64,000 nucleotides of DNA from Cytophagaceae bacterium (GCA_006969745.1 CP030886.1:1076001-1140000); one strand, 5' to 3'. Positions 26,553-35,324 are shown, numbered from the stretch's first letter. Translations and numbers: made by a program. Notes: generated by a model from the letters alone, not told the origin.

Positions 26553-27146
26553 ATGAAAAGTTTTCATTATATCCTAATCTTGCTTGTCATATTTGGTTGT
26601 TCTCATGCTCAAGAATCACGATCAGAGCAATCGAGCTGTGAATGGTGTGGAGCCACAGAAGCACCAAATGACGTACAATCACAAACCACAATAGCAGATT
26701 CTGAAGAAGAGGGTCTACGCATTAAAATTTCAGGGACCGTTTTCCTTTCTGATAAAAAGACACCTGCCGAAGGTGTAATATTATACCTGTATCACACAAA
26801 CTCGAAGGGTATTTATCCCAAAAAAGGTGATGAAAAAGGCAACGGTAGAAGGCATGGCTATCTGCGTGGATGGATCAAAACAGGAAGCGATGGTAAGTAT
26901 TCATTTGAAACAATAAAACCTGAGCCATATCCCGGAAGAACAGTACCCGCACACATTCATATTACAGTGAAAGAACCCGGTAAAGATGAGTATTGGCTGA
27001 AAGATTATTTTTTTGAAGGTGATAAGCTTCTCACTCAAAGAGATCTTAAAAATGAAACAGGCGATGACAAATTCAATCACATAGTCAGCCTTTCTGAAAA
27101 CCTGGATGTGTTTTACGGCAAGCGAGATATTCTCTTAAAAAATTAA
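26553..27146 (+). CDS. Intradiol ring-cleavage dioxygenase-like lipoprotein
   Basis: 197 aa. Signal YILILLVIFGCSHA with lipobox IFGC (Cys 16), a Cys-containing linker (SSCEWCGATEAP), then the intradiol dioxygenase C-terminal domain: ISGTVFLSDKKTPAEGVILYLYHTNSKGIYP, YLRGWIKTGSDGKYSFETIKP, and PYPGRTVPAHIHITV. The Tyr (PYP), and the HxH-type His ligands of Fe(III) are at expected places. Secreted, membrane-anchored members are frequent in Bacteroidota with unknown substrates. Overlaps the convergent kinase gene by 4 bp. Confidence 0.83.
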   Translation: MKSFHYILILLVIFGCSHAQESRSEQSSCEWCGATEAPNDVQSQTTIADSEEEGLRIKISGTVFLSDKKTPAEGVILYLYHTNSKGIYPKKGDEKGNGRRHGYLRGWIKTGSDGKYSFETIKPEPYPGRTVPAHIHITVKEPGKDEYWLKDYFFEGDKLLTQRDLKNETGDDKFNHIVSLSENLDVFYGKRDILLKN

Positions 27147-28534
27147 CCCGCCTGCTTCAGGGTAAAACTAAAGATCGTGCCTTTCCCATCAGGATTATCA
27201 CGTACGTCTAAAGTACCGCCATTCTGAGCAATTAGATCATTGCAGATAAAAAGCCCTACACCTGAACTCTTTTCATTCTCTGTTCCCGGTCGCTTATTAT
27301 CTTTCTTCATCTCAAATAGGTTCACTTTCATTTCATCTGGAATTCCAATGCCGGTATCAACAAATTCTATCAGAATATCTTCAGAGCGCCTTTTTACATT
27401 CATATCGACCTTTCCACCTTTTTCCGTGAACTTGACTCCATTTGAAAGTAAGTTTCTGATAACCACTTTAAGCGCATTTTTATCAAATAGACAAGCCGAC
27501 TCTACATCTCCGTTGATTTTAAATTCCAGCTCCTTGGATTCTATATTAGTCTTTAATTGATTAACCACCGGATCAACTATTTCTTTAAGAACTATATTCT
27601 CTTGCTCTATCCGCTTATTTTGAGAAGCAGCATGCCCCCATTCCATCAATTCGTCCAGCATCTGTATGGTATGATCAACGCCCTTATCTATAGTTACCAT
27701 AAACTCTTTGGCCTGATCGATACCCACCTGATCCTCGCGCACAAGGGTGATTACACTTTTCAAATTGCTCATCGGTCCGCGTATATCATGACTGATGATA
27801 CGAATTAATGTATCCCTTAATAGGCTTGCTCTTGAGATTTCGGAAGTCTTTTCATCAACACGTTTTTCCAGGTCCTTGCTCAACTCCCTATTCTCTTTAA
27901 ATGAACTCGCGAAAATTTCAGATAGTGCAATCGATTGAAAAAACAAGAATATCACGAACCCTGTATTCACTAGGTTCGGTCCTGCATTTATATAAATCAC
28001 TCCGGCTATTTTAAGGATTTCTGCCATTACAAAAAGAAAACTCATTACTACGCCTGTCAAGACATACATTGCAGCTATTCGTTTACCAATTACAGCATTT
28101 ATCAAAATGATGAACATTATGACATAGGATGCCAAAATCATAAAATAATATGCTTCCAAGGTATGGTAGAAAAAGCTGTAGGGTGTGAATAAAACAATAA
28201 GCAGAAAAACGCCCGCAATGCCCACAAAAAGCTTCACGTACTTCTTTATACCCAAAAGCGGATAAAGCGTGTAGCAAAACAAAATCGATAAGGGAGCTCC
28301 AATGTAGCTACTGAAGTATTCAATCTTTCGGCCCAGATTAAGAGACACATCCGGAAAAAAGGTGTAGAAAATCATAGAACCATCATCAACCAGTGTGGCT
28401 CTTAGAAAAATAAAAAAAGACATTAGTCCAAGAAACAGATAGTACCTGCGCCTGACTTGACTGTATAATACCAGATTGTAAGCAGCAAAAATTGCGATGC
28501 TACCAATCTCCATCAACTCTATTTGATGTTGCAT
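27143..28534 (-). CDS. Membrane sensor histidine kinase
   Basis: 463 aa. Seven or so N-terminal TM helices (7TM-type sensor, residues about 8-205), a coiled coil linker, HisKA with RIISHDIRGPMSNLKSVI (phospho-His) near residue 245, and an intact HATPase: N-box VVIRNLLSNGVKFTEKG, G1 VDTGIGIPDEM, and G2 EKSSGVGLFICNDLI. A conventional kinase in contrast to the pair at 23586-25894. No adjacent cognate regulator on the same transcript; the receiver at 25901-26374 lies on the same strand downstream of the intervening dioxygenase gene. Confidence 0.88.
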   Translation of the reverse strand: MQHQIELMEIGSIAIFAAYNLVLYSQVRRRYYLFLGLMSFFIFLRATLVDDGSMIFYTFFPDVSLNLGRKIEYFSSYIGAPLSILFCYTLYPLLGIKKYVKLFVGIAGVFLLIVLFTPYSFFYHTLEAYYFMILASYVIMFIILINAVIGKRIAAMYVLTGVVMSFLFVMAEILKIAGVIYINAGPNLVNTGFVIFLFFQSIALSEIFASSFKENRELSKDLEKRVDEKTSEISRASLLRDTLIRIISHDIRGPMSNLKSVITLVREDQVGIDQAKEFMVTIDKGVDHTIQMLDELMEWGHAASQNKRIEQENIVLKEIVDPVVNQLKTNIESKELEFKINGDVESACLFDKNALKVVIRNLLSNGVKFTEKGGKVDMNVKRRSEDILIEFVDTGIGIPDEMKVNLFEMKKDNKRPGTENEKSSGVGLFICNDLIAQNGGTLDVRDNPDGKGTIFSFTLKQAG

Positions 28535-28617
28535 AAAACTTACTTTATAGCTGTGTTTAAAAGCAATTAAAGAATCTGCTCGAAAATAGACAACAGGCTA
28601 TCGTAAATTTTCGACCA

Positions 28618-28651
28618 TTGGCTTTCATATCTACATATTTCTATATCTTTA
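28618..28651 (+). promoter_or_regulatory. Candidate Bacteroidota promoter for the gene at 28674
   Basis: TTG at 28618-28620 and TATCTTTA at 28644-28651 with a 23-bp spacer, at the long end of the range. ATG follows 22 bp further on. Weak, sequence match only. Confidence 0.3.
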
Positions 28652-28673
28652 GCTATACTCAAAAGTTCAAATT

Positions 28674-28976
28674 ATGTCAATGTACTGTCTTGCATGGAAA
28701 TACAAAGTATCATCGAATCAAGCAAAGTTTGAAGAAGAATATGGCCGTAATGGTGGCTGGTTCAAGTTTTTTGAGTCCTCTGATGATTATCTGGGAAGTG
28801 AACTTATGAAGCACGCTGACGGCAAAACTTATCTCGTAATAGATAAGTGGATGTCTAAGGCAGATTATCAGGACTTTATCGACGAAAATAAATCTGATTA
28901 CGACCAGCTAAGCGAGCAATGCAAGCCGCTTTTTGATGAGGAAGAATCTCTAGGAGAATACGACCTGCTTCAATAA
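28674..28976 (+). CDS. Small antibiotic-biosynthesis-monooxygenase-like protein
   Basis: 100 aa, soluble. The N-terminus YCLAWKYKVSSNQAKFEEEYG followed by GGWFKFFESSDDYLGSEL and KTYLVIDKWMSKADYQDFI matches the ferredoxin-like ABM/dimeric alpha-beta barrel pattern (strand, helix with F-x-x-x-Y-G, then W-x-x-F-F). Members act as small oxygenases or simply bind ligands. Note an upstream in-frame-less ATG at 28618 in another frame is not used. Specific function unknown. Confidence 0.7.
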   Translation: MSMYCLAWKYKVSSNQAKFEEEYGRNGGWFKFFESSDDYLGSELMKHADGKTYLVIDKWMSKADYQDFIDENKSDYDQLSEQCKPLFDEEESLGEYDLLQ

Positions 28977-29033
28977 CACGAACTCTTTTTGTTGATGACC
29001 GTTTGAGTTTGGAAATACCAAATCCAACAAATC

Positions 29034-29498
29034 ATGAAATCAACACTCAAAATCACAGGGATTGCCGGGCTCCTGACCATTTTTATATTCTCATTTATAG
29101 CCAAACCAGAATCTACGCCAGCTGAGGTTGACGAGGTGAAAAAGGTAGTCTTCGAATCATACGTAAATGGCGCATTCAATGAACTCGATACCGAATCAAT
29201 GGAAAAAGGATTTCACAAAGAATTTGCCATCTTTTCTGCCAAGGGAGAGGAATTGGGGAAATATGCCATTGCAGATTGGGTAGCTGGAGCAAAAAAGAGA
29301 AAAGCCAACGGGTATGACTCTAATGACCCAAAAAATGTATGGGAACATAAATTCACCAACATTGATGTGACCGGCGGAGCAGCCACAGTAAAAGTGGAAC
29401 TTAGAAATCAAGGCAAGCACGTTTTCACAGATTATTTGAGTTTGCTCAAATTTGATAGTGGATGGAAAATTGTGGCGAAAGTCTATCACAAGCACTAA
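29034..29498 (+). CDS. NTF2-like (lumazine-binding family) protein, membrane-anchored
   Basis: 154 aa. Signal or anchor helix at residues 6-24 (KITGIAGLLTIFIFSFIAK), then an NTF2-like cone: EVKKVVFESYVNGAFNELDTESM, FHKEFAIFSAKGEELG, and the C-terminal strands AATVKVELRNQGKHVF and DYLSLLKFDSGWKIVAKVYH. This is the putative lumazine-binding (PF12893-like) group common in Bacteroidota. An intrinsic terminator follows directly. Confidence 0.8.
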   Translation: MKSTLKITGIAGLLTIFIFSFIAKPESTPAEVDEVKKVVFESYVNGAFNELDTESMEKGFHKEFAIFSAKGEELGKYAIADWVAGAKKRKANGYDSNDPKNVWEHKFTNIDVTGGAATVKVELRNQGKHVFTDYLSLLKFDSGWKIVAKVYHKH

Positions 29499-29504
29499 AA
29501 CATT

Positions 29505-29536
29505 AAAGCCCTGATAATTATTAGGGCTTTATTTTT
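29505..29536 (+). terminator. Intrinsic terminator after the NTF2-like gene
   Basis: AAAGCCCT and AGGGCTTT form a perfect 8-bp stem around an AT-rich self-complementary centre (GATAATTATT), followed by ATTTTT. It ends 6 bp before the next ATG, so the GNAT gene needs its own promoter or partial read-through. Confidence 0.8.
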
Positions 29537-29541
29537 ATCCA

Positions 29542-29991
29542 ATGGAAATAAGAAAAGCAAGAAAGGAGGATGTAATTCATATTGTGGCAATGCTCGCGGA
29601 TGATGAATTGGGGCAAAAAAGAGAGAACTATGCCGATCCGCTTCCTCAGGTTTATTATGAATCATTTGCGAAAATTGATCAGGATCCTAATCAGCATTTG
29701 ATTGTTGCTGAAGAAAATGGCAAGGTTATCGGCACTGCCCAGCTTTCATTTATTCCCTACCTCACCTATCAAGGCGGTATTCGATCACAGATTGAAGCAG
29801 TACGTATTAAATCTGATCATAGAGGAACAGGACTAGGCGAAAAGCTATTTCAATGGATGATCAATAAAGCACGACAAAATGGAGCTCACCTGATTCAACT
29901 CACTACTGACAAGAAAAGACCAGACGCACTTCGTTTCTATGAAAAATTGGGATTCAAAGCCACTCATGAAGGAATGAAATTGCATTTTTAA
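29542..29991 (+). CDS. GNAT family N-acetyltransferase
   Basis: 149 aa. Starts MEIRKARKEDVIHIVAML; motif A AVRIKSDHRGTGLGEKLFQWM holds the acetyl-CoA loop (R-G-x-G-x-G), and motif B has LTTDKKRPDALRFYEKLGFK. These are the features of aminoglycoside/peptide-type small acetyltransferases; the substrate is unknown. Confidence 0.87.
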   Translation: MEIRKARKEDVIHIVAMLADDELGQKRENYADPLPQVYYESFAKIDQDPNQHLIVAEENGKVIGTAQLSFIPYLTYQGGIRSQIEAVRIKSDHRGTGLGEKLFQWMINKARQNGAHLIQLTTDKKRPDALRFYEKLGFKATHEGMKLHF

Positions 29992-30009
29992 AAACTACTT
30001 TTACCTACT

Positions 30010-31182
30010 ATGGTATTTGTAAGTGCACTCGCTTCTGAGGTAAATCTGCTTTTGGTTATCAGTCTGCTGATAGTAGTCTTGGGATTAATCCTCAAGCGAT
30101 TTAATCAGCCTTACATAATCGCATACATCCTATCAGGCGTAATTCTTGGCCCACACGGACTTGAGGTTGTTACCGACATAGCATTTGCGCAGCACCTCGG
30201 TGACATTGGACTTATTATCCTCATGTTTTTTATTGGCATGGAGATTTCGTTGCCAGACTTTCTAAAAAGATGGAAAGTAGCATTCTTCGGCACTGGCATG
30301 CAGGTGATTTTCAGTGTAATCTTGATGTCCGTCCTTGGCTATTTTCTTGAGTGGTCATTCAACAGGGTCGTCTTGCTAGGATTTATCATTTCCATAAGCA
30401 GCTCTGCGGTAGTGATAAAACTAATCCAGGATCAAGCGGATCAAAATAGCAAGACCAGTCAAAATGTAATCAGCATTCTTTTAACACAGGACATTCTGAT
30501 CGTACCAATGATTATTTTACTTTCCTTGCTTGGAGGAGAAGTGCTTGATATGGGACAAGTTGCACTTCAAATCACCGGTGGTATTCTGATTATCGCTACT
30601 ATGATCTATCTGATTAAAAAACAAAGGATCAGGTTGCCGTTTGAAAAGGTGCTAAGCCAAGATCACGAACTTCAGATTTTCGCAGGACTTATTGCATGTT
30701 TTGGAATTGCTTTGGTGACATCTTTATTTGAACTTTCTGCTAGTTTGGGTGCTTTGGTTTCAGGCATTCTGATCAATGCGTCCAATTCAAGCAAGTGGCT
30801 ACACGATAGTCTTCATTCATTTCGAGTAATCCTGATATCAATATTTTTTATTTCCGTTGGTATGCTCATTGACCTGATGTTTCTAAAAGAGCATTTGCTT
30901 GCCGTTTCACTTCTGGTGCTCATAGTCTATTTATCCAACCATGGCATCAATGCTATTTCACTTCGTCTCCTCGGAAATACATGGAAAGAGAGTTTGATTG
31001 GAGGTTCATTTCTGGCCCAAATTGGCGAATTCAGCTTTGTCCTGGCCACCATCGGTCTTCAGCAAGGTATCATAACCAACTATGGATATCAGATTACAAT
31101 TATTGTGATTGCAATAACGATATTCATTAGTCCGTTTTGGGTCTTAATCACACAAACTGCCATTGGTGCTTCATCAAAATAA
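30010..31182 (+). CDS. CPA2-family cation:proton antiporter
   Basis: 390 aa with about 12 TM helices. Family features: YIIAYILSGVILGPHGLEV, IGLIILMFFIGMEISL, and SISSSAVVIKLIQDQ in the first half, IACFGIALVTSLFELSASLGALVSG and ISVGMLIDL in the second. It resembles the KefB/KefC membrane domain but stops before any RCK/TrkA_N domain, so nucleotide or glutathione gating is absent. It likely exchanges K+ or Na+ for H+. Confidence 0.87.
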   Translation: MVFVSALASEVNLLLVISLLIVVLGLILKRFNQPYIIAYILSGVILGPHGLEVVTDIAFAQHLGDIGLIILMFFIGMEISLPDFLKRWKVAFFGTGMQVIFSVILMSVLGYFLEWSFNRVVLLGFIISISSSAVVIKLIQDQADQNSKTSQNVISILLTQDILIVPMIILLSLLGGEVLDMGQVALQITGGILIIATMIYLIKKQRIRLPFEKVLSQDHELQIFAGLIACFGIALVTSLFELSASLGALVSGILINASNSSKWLHDSLHSFRVILISIFFISVGMLIDLMFLKEHLLAVSLLVLIVYLSNHGINAISLRLLGNTWKESLIGGSFLAQIGEFSFVLATIGLQQGIITNYGYQITIIVIAITIFISPFWVLITQTAIGASSK

Positions 31183-31251
31183 TTTTCCGAATCTGCGCAA
31201 GTTTTTTTTCTGTAGAGCATCCAAATGCTAACCCCCTAAACTTCACTTAAG

Positions 31252-31287
31252 GATAGTTGTACCTCTAGTTTTACAACGTCAACTATC
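31252..31287 (+). promoter_or_regulatory. Nested inverted repeats just before the ECF sigma start
   Basis: GATAGTTG (31252-31259) and CAACTATC (31280-31287) are perfect 8-bp inverted repeats separated by 20 bp; inside them GTTGTA (31256-31261) and TACAAC (31272-31277) pair as well. The pair ends 5 bp before the GTG start at 31293. It could be an operator for autoregulation or a hairpin masking the ribosome site. Confidence 0.4.
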
Positions 31288-31292
31288 AGCTC

Positions 31293-31820
31293 GTGAAGGA
31301 AACAGAATTTAGGGATATCGTAAGTGAAAATCAGGATCGCGTTTATAACACGTGCCTTGGGTTCATGAAAAATGATGAAGAAGCTAAAGACATGGCTCAG
31401 GAAGTCTTCATACATGTGTATCAAAACATTGCCAAGTTTAAGGGCGACGCGAAGCTTAGTACCTGGATTTACAGGATTACCACCAATAAATGCCTGGAAG
31501 AAATACGAAGAAGAGGACGTAAGAAAAGATCAGCTCAGCTATCAGATATTTCTGATGAAGTAGTACAAAATCAGGCGCCGGACTTCTTCCATCCAGGTGT
31601 AGCTATGGAGGACAAAGAACGAGCTGAAATTCTTTTTTCCGCAATCGAAAAGTTGCCGGATCCACAACGCACAGCATTCACTCTGTCCAAAGTCGAGCAA
31701 CTTTCATACGAAGAAATAAGTAAGGTCATGGAAAAGAGTATTAGCTCTGTGGAGTCTTTACTTTTTCGGGCTAAGAAAAATTTGCAGAAATTACTGACTC
31801 ACTATTATGAAGCCGTCTGA
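31293..31820 (+). CDS. ECF-type RNA polymerase sigma factor
   Basis: 175 aa from a GTG start. Region 2: FRDIVSENQDRVYNTCLGFM, EEAKDMAQEVFIHVYQNI and KLSTWIYRITTNKCLEEIRR (-10 binding). Region 4: IEKLPDPQRTAFTLSKVEQLSYEEI, followed by the helix-turn-helix with SISSVESLLFRAKKNLQ. It heads a three-gene unit with a small membrane protein and a Spy-like protein, the usual layout for an envelope-stress sigma with its own regulators. It overlaps the second gene by 14 bp. Confidence 0.92.
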   Translation: MKETEFRDIVSENQDRVYNTCLGFMKNDEEAKDMAQEVFIHVYQNIAKFKGDAKLSTWIYRITTNKCLEEIRRRGRKKRSAQLSDISDEVVQNQAPDFFHPGVAMEDKERAEILFSAIEKLPDPQRTAFTLSKVEQLSYEEISKVMEKSISSVESLLFRAKKNLQKLLTHYYEAV

Positions 31821-32088
31821 CATTCAACGAGAAGTAGAACTTACAATGGCCAGCCTTGATCGTTTGAGAAAGGCCGAAGCTCCTTCAGACTTTGCAGATA
31901 TTCTAACTTCGAAAATGATCTTTGCTGAAGATCAGATAAAGTGGGTGAATCGAGCAAAACTAGCTTTAGTAGCGATGGTGGCAATGGCAATTCTAAATGG
32001 AGTTTTAATGTTTAAGAATCATGATAATCAGCGAGAACATATGCTTCACTCCATTGCACAACAGTATCACCTAACTGGAGATCTTTAA
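31807..32088 (+). CDS. Small single-span membrane protein, putative anti-sigma factor
   Basis: 93 aa. Soluble N-terminal helix pair (MKPSDIQREVELTMASLDRLRKAE, DFADILTSKM), one TM helix at about residues 50-68 (KLALVAMVAMAILNGVLMF) and a short periplasmic tail. Location directly after an ECF sigma gene and topology suggest an anti-sigma factor; no ZAS-type zinc motif is present, so this is inference from context. It ends immediately before the next ATG. Confidence 0.7.
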   Translation: MKPSDIQREVELTMASLDRLRKAEAPSDFADILTSKMIFAEDQIKWVNRAKLALVAMVAMAILNGVLMFKNHDNQREHMLHSIAQQYHLTGDL

Positions 32089-32592
32089 ATGAATAAAAAC
32101 ACTGCCCGCCTGATAGTACTAGCTGTAATCGCAATGCTGATCCTAAACGGAGTGCTCATTACCATGCTTTGGACTAATCAGTCTCCTACTCAAAAGCCAC
32201 AGCGTCCACGAATTTCAGAAATAAATGACTTCATCATAAGTGAATTGAAATTTGATGATGAAACTGCTGCAAAATTCCGATTGGTGTCCAATGATCATCA
32301 TGAAAAGCAGGTCGAACTGCAAATGAAGTATCGGGACATAAAAAGAAGACTCAATCGGGCAATGTTTGATCAAGACGAAGAAAAAATTAATGTTCTACTT
32401 AACAACCTGACTGCAATTGTCAAGACCAAAGAGTTGGAACTTTTTCGCTTTTTCAATGAGATAAAAAAGATCACAAATGAAGAGCAGCAAAGAGAGTTTG
32501 GAAGAATATTCAGGGAAGCAACGGGCCCACCCGATTATGAGCGCAACCCAATGGATGGTGAGACTAACCGTCAACCTCCCCCCAGACACTAG
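32089..32592 (+). CDS. Membrane-anchored Spy/CpxP-like protein
   Basis: 167 aa. N-terminal TM anchor (ARLIVLAVIAMLILNGVLITML), then a helical domain (ISELKFDDETAAKFRLVSNDHHEKQ; MKYRDIKRRLNRAMF; ITNEEQQREFGRIFREATG) with the LTxxQ-like segment typical of Spy/CpxP and RpoE-linked metal-response proteins, and a Pro-rich tail. Probably senses or buffers envelope stress and feeds back on the sigma factor. Its last 29 bp overlap the convergent menC gene. Confidence 0.78.
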   Translation: MNKNTARLIVLAVIAMLILNGVLITMLWTNQSPTQKPQRPRISEINDFIISELKFDDETAAKFRLVSNDHHEKQVELQMKYRDIKRRLNRAMFDQDEEKINVLLNNLTAIVKTKELELFRFFNEIKKITNEEQQREFGRIFREATGPPDYERNPMDGETNRQPPPRH

Positions 32593-33625
32593 ACTTGGCG
32601 TATTTGAAATACCCCTGATCAATGATAATGGGAGAAGTAATATTATTATTATATAACCCACCGGTGCCAAGTCCGTGATGAATGCCATCGGTAGGATATT
32701 GACTTGTAAATTGCGCAATTGCATTTAAGCCAATGTTAGATTCCAGATAAGAGGTAATCCACCAGTCAATCCCATGGATTTCGGCAAGGTCTATCCATTC
32801 TTTAACTGAAGCAAATCCACCATGAAGGGTTGGTTTCAAAACAAGGTATTGGGGCTTTAGGTCCTGCAACAAATCAACACGATCTCGTGAAGACTGTATC
32901 CCAATCAGTTCTTCATCCAGAGCAATAGGAATTTCACTTCTGTTGCACAACAACTCCATCGCTTCTGGCTGCATAGGCATAATGGGCTGTTCAATGGAGT
33001 GAATATTAAACTTACTAAGCGCTTTTATTTTGGAAAGAACCTCATTCGTTTGAAATGCGCCATTGGCATCAATCCGTATGATCAAATCTTCTGATATCTT
33101 TCTGAGAGACCGGATGATGGACAGCTCTGTATCAAAATTCAGTGCACCTACTTTTAGCTTGATACAACTAAATCCTGCTTCTAGCTTTTCTTTTATTTGC
33201 ATCTTCATGAATGAATCATCACCCATCCAAACCAGTCCATTTATCGGAATTTGAACATTACTAAGATCTTCCCTGAAGATGTGCTTTGACCCACCTTTAT
33301 ATAAATCCAGTAATGCCATTTCTAATCCAAATCGCACACTTGGAATGGAAGGCGGAATCAGTTTGGCTACCATGTCAAAAACTTCCTCCTCGGAATTAGG
33401 CATTTGAATATCCTGAACGGATAACTGAAGTTGAGTTAAAAAATCAGGTATGTCTTCTACAGCCTCGGGGCTTAGTCTGTGTATAGGTGCAACCTCACCT
33501 AAACCACAAGTCCCATTTTCTCCAAATACTCTGAGAAACCATACTTTACGATTATTCATCTCTCCCCTGCTTGTGCGTGCAGAAAATTTAAAATCAAGAA
33601 CATACGGTATAACTTCGAGGCGCAT
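32564..33625 (-). CDS. menC: o-Succinylbenzoate synthase (enolase superfamily)
   Basis: 353 aa. Dehydrates SHCHC to o-succinylbenzoate in menaquinone synthesis. Seen: SARTSRGEMNNRKVWFLRV, GLGEVAPIHRLSPE, catalytic K-x-K in FSCIKLKVG, metal ligands in IRIDANGAF (Asp), SIEQPI (Glu) and IALDEELIG (Asp), and the second catalytic Lys in YLVLKPTLHGGF. The Gly-x-Gly-x-Gly-like LGTGGLYNNN lies near the C-terminus. The start at 33625 (MRLEVIPYVLDFKFS) is the family start. No other men genes lie in the window. One base separates this start codon from that of queA. Confidence 0.9.
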   Translation of the reverse strand: MRLEVIPYVLDFKFSARTSRGEMNNRKVWFLRVFGENGTCGLGEVAPIHRLSPEAVEDIPDFLTQLQLSVQDIQMPNSEEEVFDMVAKLIPPSIPSVRFGLEMALLDLYKGGSKHIFREDLSNVQIPINGLVWMGDDSFMKMQIKEKLEAGFSCIKLKVGALNFDTELSIIRSLRKISEDLIIRIDANGAFQTNEVLSKIKALSKFNIHSIEQPIMPMQPEAMELLCNRSEIPIALDEELIGIQSSRDRVDLLQDLKPQYLVLKPTLHGGFASVKEWIDLAEIHGIDWWITSYLESNIGLNAIAQFTSQYPTDGIHHGLGTGGLYNNNITSPIIIDQGYFKYAKSSVWGEVDG

Positions 33626-33626
33626 T

Positions 33627-34787
33627 ATGGATTTAAAATTAGACGATTTTCTGTTTGATCTTCCTGAAGGACGGATTGCGAAGCATCCACCCAAGGAAAG
33701 AGCTGATTCAAAATTATTATGCTATCACAAAGGAGACATTACGCATCACGAATTTAAAAATATTGAAGCCTTAATCCCTGATGAGTCGCTGCTAGTTTTC
33801 AATGATACCAAGGTAATCCCTGCGAGAATAATTATGCATAAAGAAAGCGGGGCTCGAATAGAAATATTTCTTCTTGAGCCAGTGCTTCCATCCAAAGTCC
33901 ATGAGGAAGTGATGAACGCTATGGAAAGTTGCTCGTGGAAATGTATGATAGGTAATGCTAAGAAATGGAAGATTGATACTTCCCTGCAAATACCATCTCT
34001 TCATCTTGAAGCAACCCGAACAGGAAATGATGAAGTTGCTTTTCGCTGGAAATCTAAATTGACCTTCTCAGAGCTACTCTCAGAAATTGGCAAAATACCG
34101 CTTCCTCCATATATCGATAGAGAGGTAGAGGAAGCAGATCAAGTTCGCTACCAGACGGTATATTCGAAGATGAAAGGTGCTGTAGCGGCGCCTACCGCCG
34201 GACTTCATTTTACGGAAGAGATAATTGATCGAATTCGTGAGAAAGGCGTTCAAACAGACTATTTGACGCTGCATGTATCTGCTGGTACTTTCCAGCCAAT
34301 AAAGAGTGAAAGTATAGCCGATCACCCCATGCATAATGAACAAATATGGATCAGCAAATCCAACATTCAAAACCTCATTAATGCAAAAAAAGTAATTGCT
34401 GTAGGTACAACTTCTATGCGAACCTTGGAAAGTCTCTATTGGTTTGGAGTAAAGCTTTTAAGCGGACAAACTGAGTTTTTTGTTGAAAAAGGAGATCCAT
34501 ATTCATTTCAAGCGGTAGATCGTTCAGATGCTTTGGAAGCCGTACTCAATCACATGAATAAAATCGGACAAGAAAAAATTGGAGGACAAACCGAAATATT
34601 TATCTATCCTGGCTACAAATTTCAAATATGCTCAGGGTTGGTAACTAACTATCACCTTCCGGGCTCCACGCTTATTTTATTGGTTGCATCATTCATTGGG
34701 AAAGATTGGCGCAGAGTGTATCAAACTGCGTTGCAAAACAATTATAGATTCCTTAGTTACGGTGATAGTTCACTTCTCTTGCCTTAA
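33627..34787 (+). CDS. queA: tRNA preQ1(34) S-adenosylmethionine ribosyltransferase-isomerase
   Basis: 386 aa. Forms epoxyqueuosine at tRNA position 34 using the ribosyl group of SAM. Landmarks: LDDFLFDLPEGRIAKHPPKERADSKLL, LLVFNDTKVIPARI, LPPYIDREVEEADQVRYQTVYS, GAVAAPTAGLHFTEE, TLHVSAGTFQPI, VGTTSMRTLES and NYHLPGSTLILLVASF. Start at 33627 gives the canonical N-terminus; the frame upstream to 33450 is antisense to menC and rejected. Its promoter must lie inside the menC coding sequence. It overlaps the convergent DoxX gene by 4 bp. Confidence 0.95.
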   Translation: MDLKLDDFLFDLPEGRIAKHPPKERADSKLLCYHKGDITHHEFKNIEALIPDESLLVFNDTKVIPARIIMHKESGARIEIFLLEPVLPSKVHEEVMNAMESCSWKCMIGNAKKWKIDTSLQIPSLHLEATRTGNDEVAFRWKSKLTFSELLSEIGKIPLPPYIDREVEEADQVRYQTVYSKMKGAVAAPTAGLHFTEEIIDRIREKGVQTDYLTLHVSAGTFQPIKSESIADHPMHNEQIWISKSNIQNLINAKKVIAVGTTSMRTLESLYWFGVKLLSGQTEFFVEKGDPYSFQAVDRSDALEAVLNHMNKIGQEKIGGQTEIFIYPGYKFQICSGLVTNYHLPGSTLILLVASFIGKDWRRVYQTALQNNYRFLSYGDSSLLLP

Positions 34788-35221
34788 GTAGATTTCATTT
34801 TTACACGTTGCTCCATGATGTGATCCAGAGAAAATTTACCACTGCCAGTAATAGCGATAACAATGAGTAACCCAAGTATTATAGCTGCCATAGGCAATTC
34901 CATGTAGTTGTCAGCTGTGAGCATCTGTTTGTAGTTGAATATAACAGCACCAGCAAGTATTGGAATATTCAAGAGACACATCCAACGTGTAATCGCCCCG
35001 CACATCAAAATAATTCCTCCCGCCATGTGAATGAAAATAATCGCATGCGCCAAATGAGCTGCGACAAAAATCCAGCCTACCGACTGAATGTTAGCTGTGA
35101 AACTGTCAAAGTTGCTTGCAAAAACAATTCCCTTGTAAGTGATAAATCCACCCAAAGCAATTCGTAGAAAATCAACCAAAATGGGTGGATGAATCGATTC
35201 GATTTTTTGAACGATACCCAT
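34784..35221 (-). CDS. DoxX family membrane protein
   Basis: 145 aa with four TM helices. The family pattern is seen in DFLRIALGGFITYKGIVFA, HLAHAIIFIHMAGGIILMCG and MAAIILGLLIVIAITGSGKFSLDH. DoxX-type proteins are small quinone-linked or redox-related membrane proteins of poorly defined function. It is transcribed away from the gene-poor stretch 35222-35617. Confidence 0.8.
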   Translation of the reverse strand: MGIVQKIESIHPPILVDFLRIALGGFITYKGIVFASNFDSFTANIQSVGWIFVAAHLAHAIIFIHMAGGIILMCGAITRWMCLLNIPILAGAVIFNYKQMLTADNYMELPMAAIILGLLIVIAITGSGKFSLDHIMEQRVKMKST

Positions 35222-35324
35222 GATTTTTGGAGTTTGATTATTCTTAATTTACTCAAAATAGCATTTAAATGCAATAATTGGCCGTTGATAGGTGCCCTCA
35301 CCTGATTCATCGAAAGAGGTGCAA

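Noticed and set aside
33450..33626. 59-codon upstream extension of queA
   Set aside because: It is antisense to the conserved N-terminal half of menC, and QueA proteins begin at the MDLKLDDF segment.
33626..33694. 23-codon upstream extension of menC
   Set aside because: It is antisense to queA and lies before the family-conserved start.
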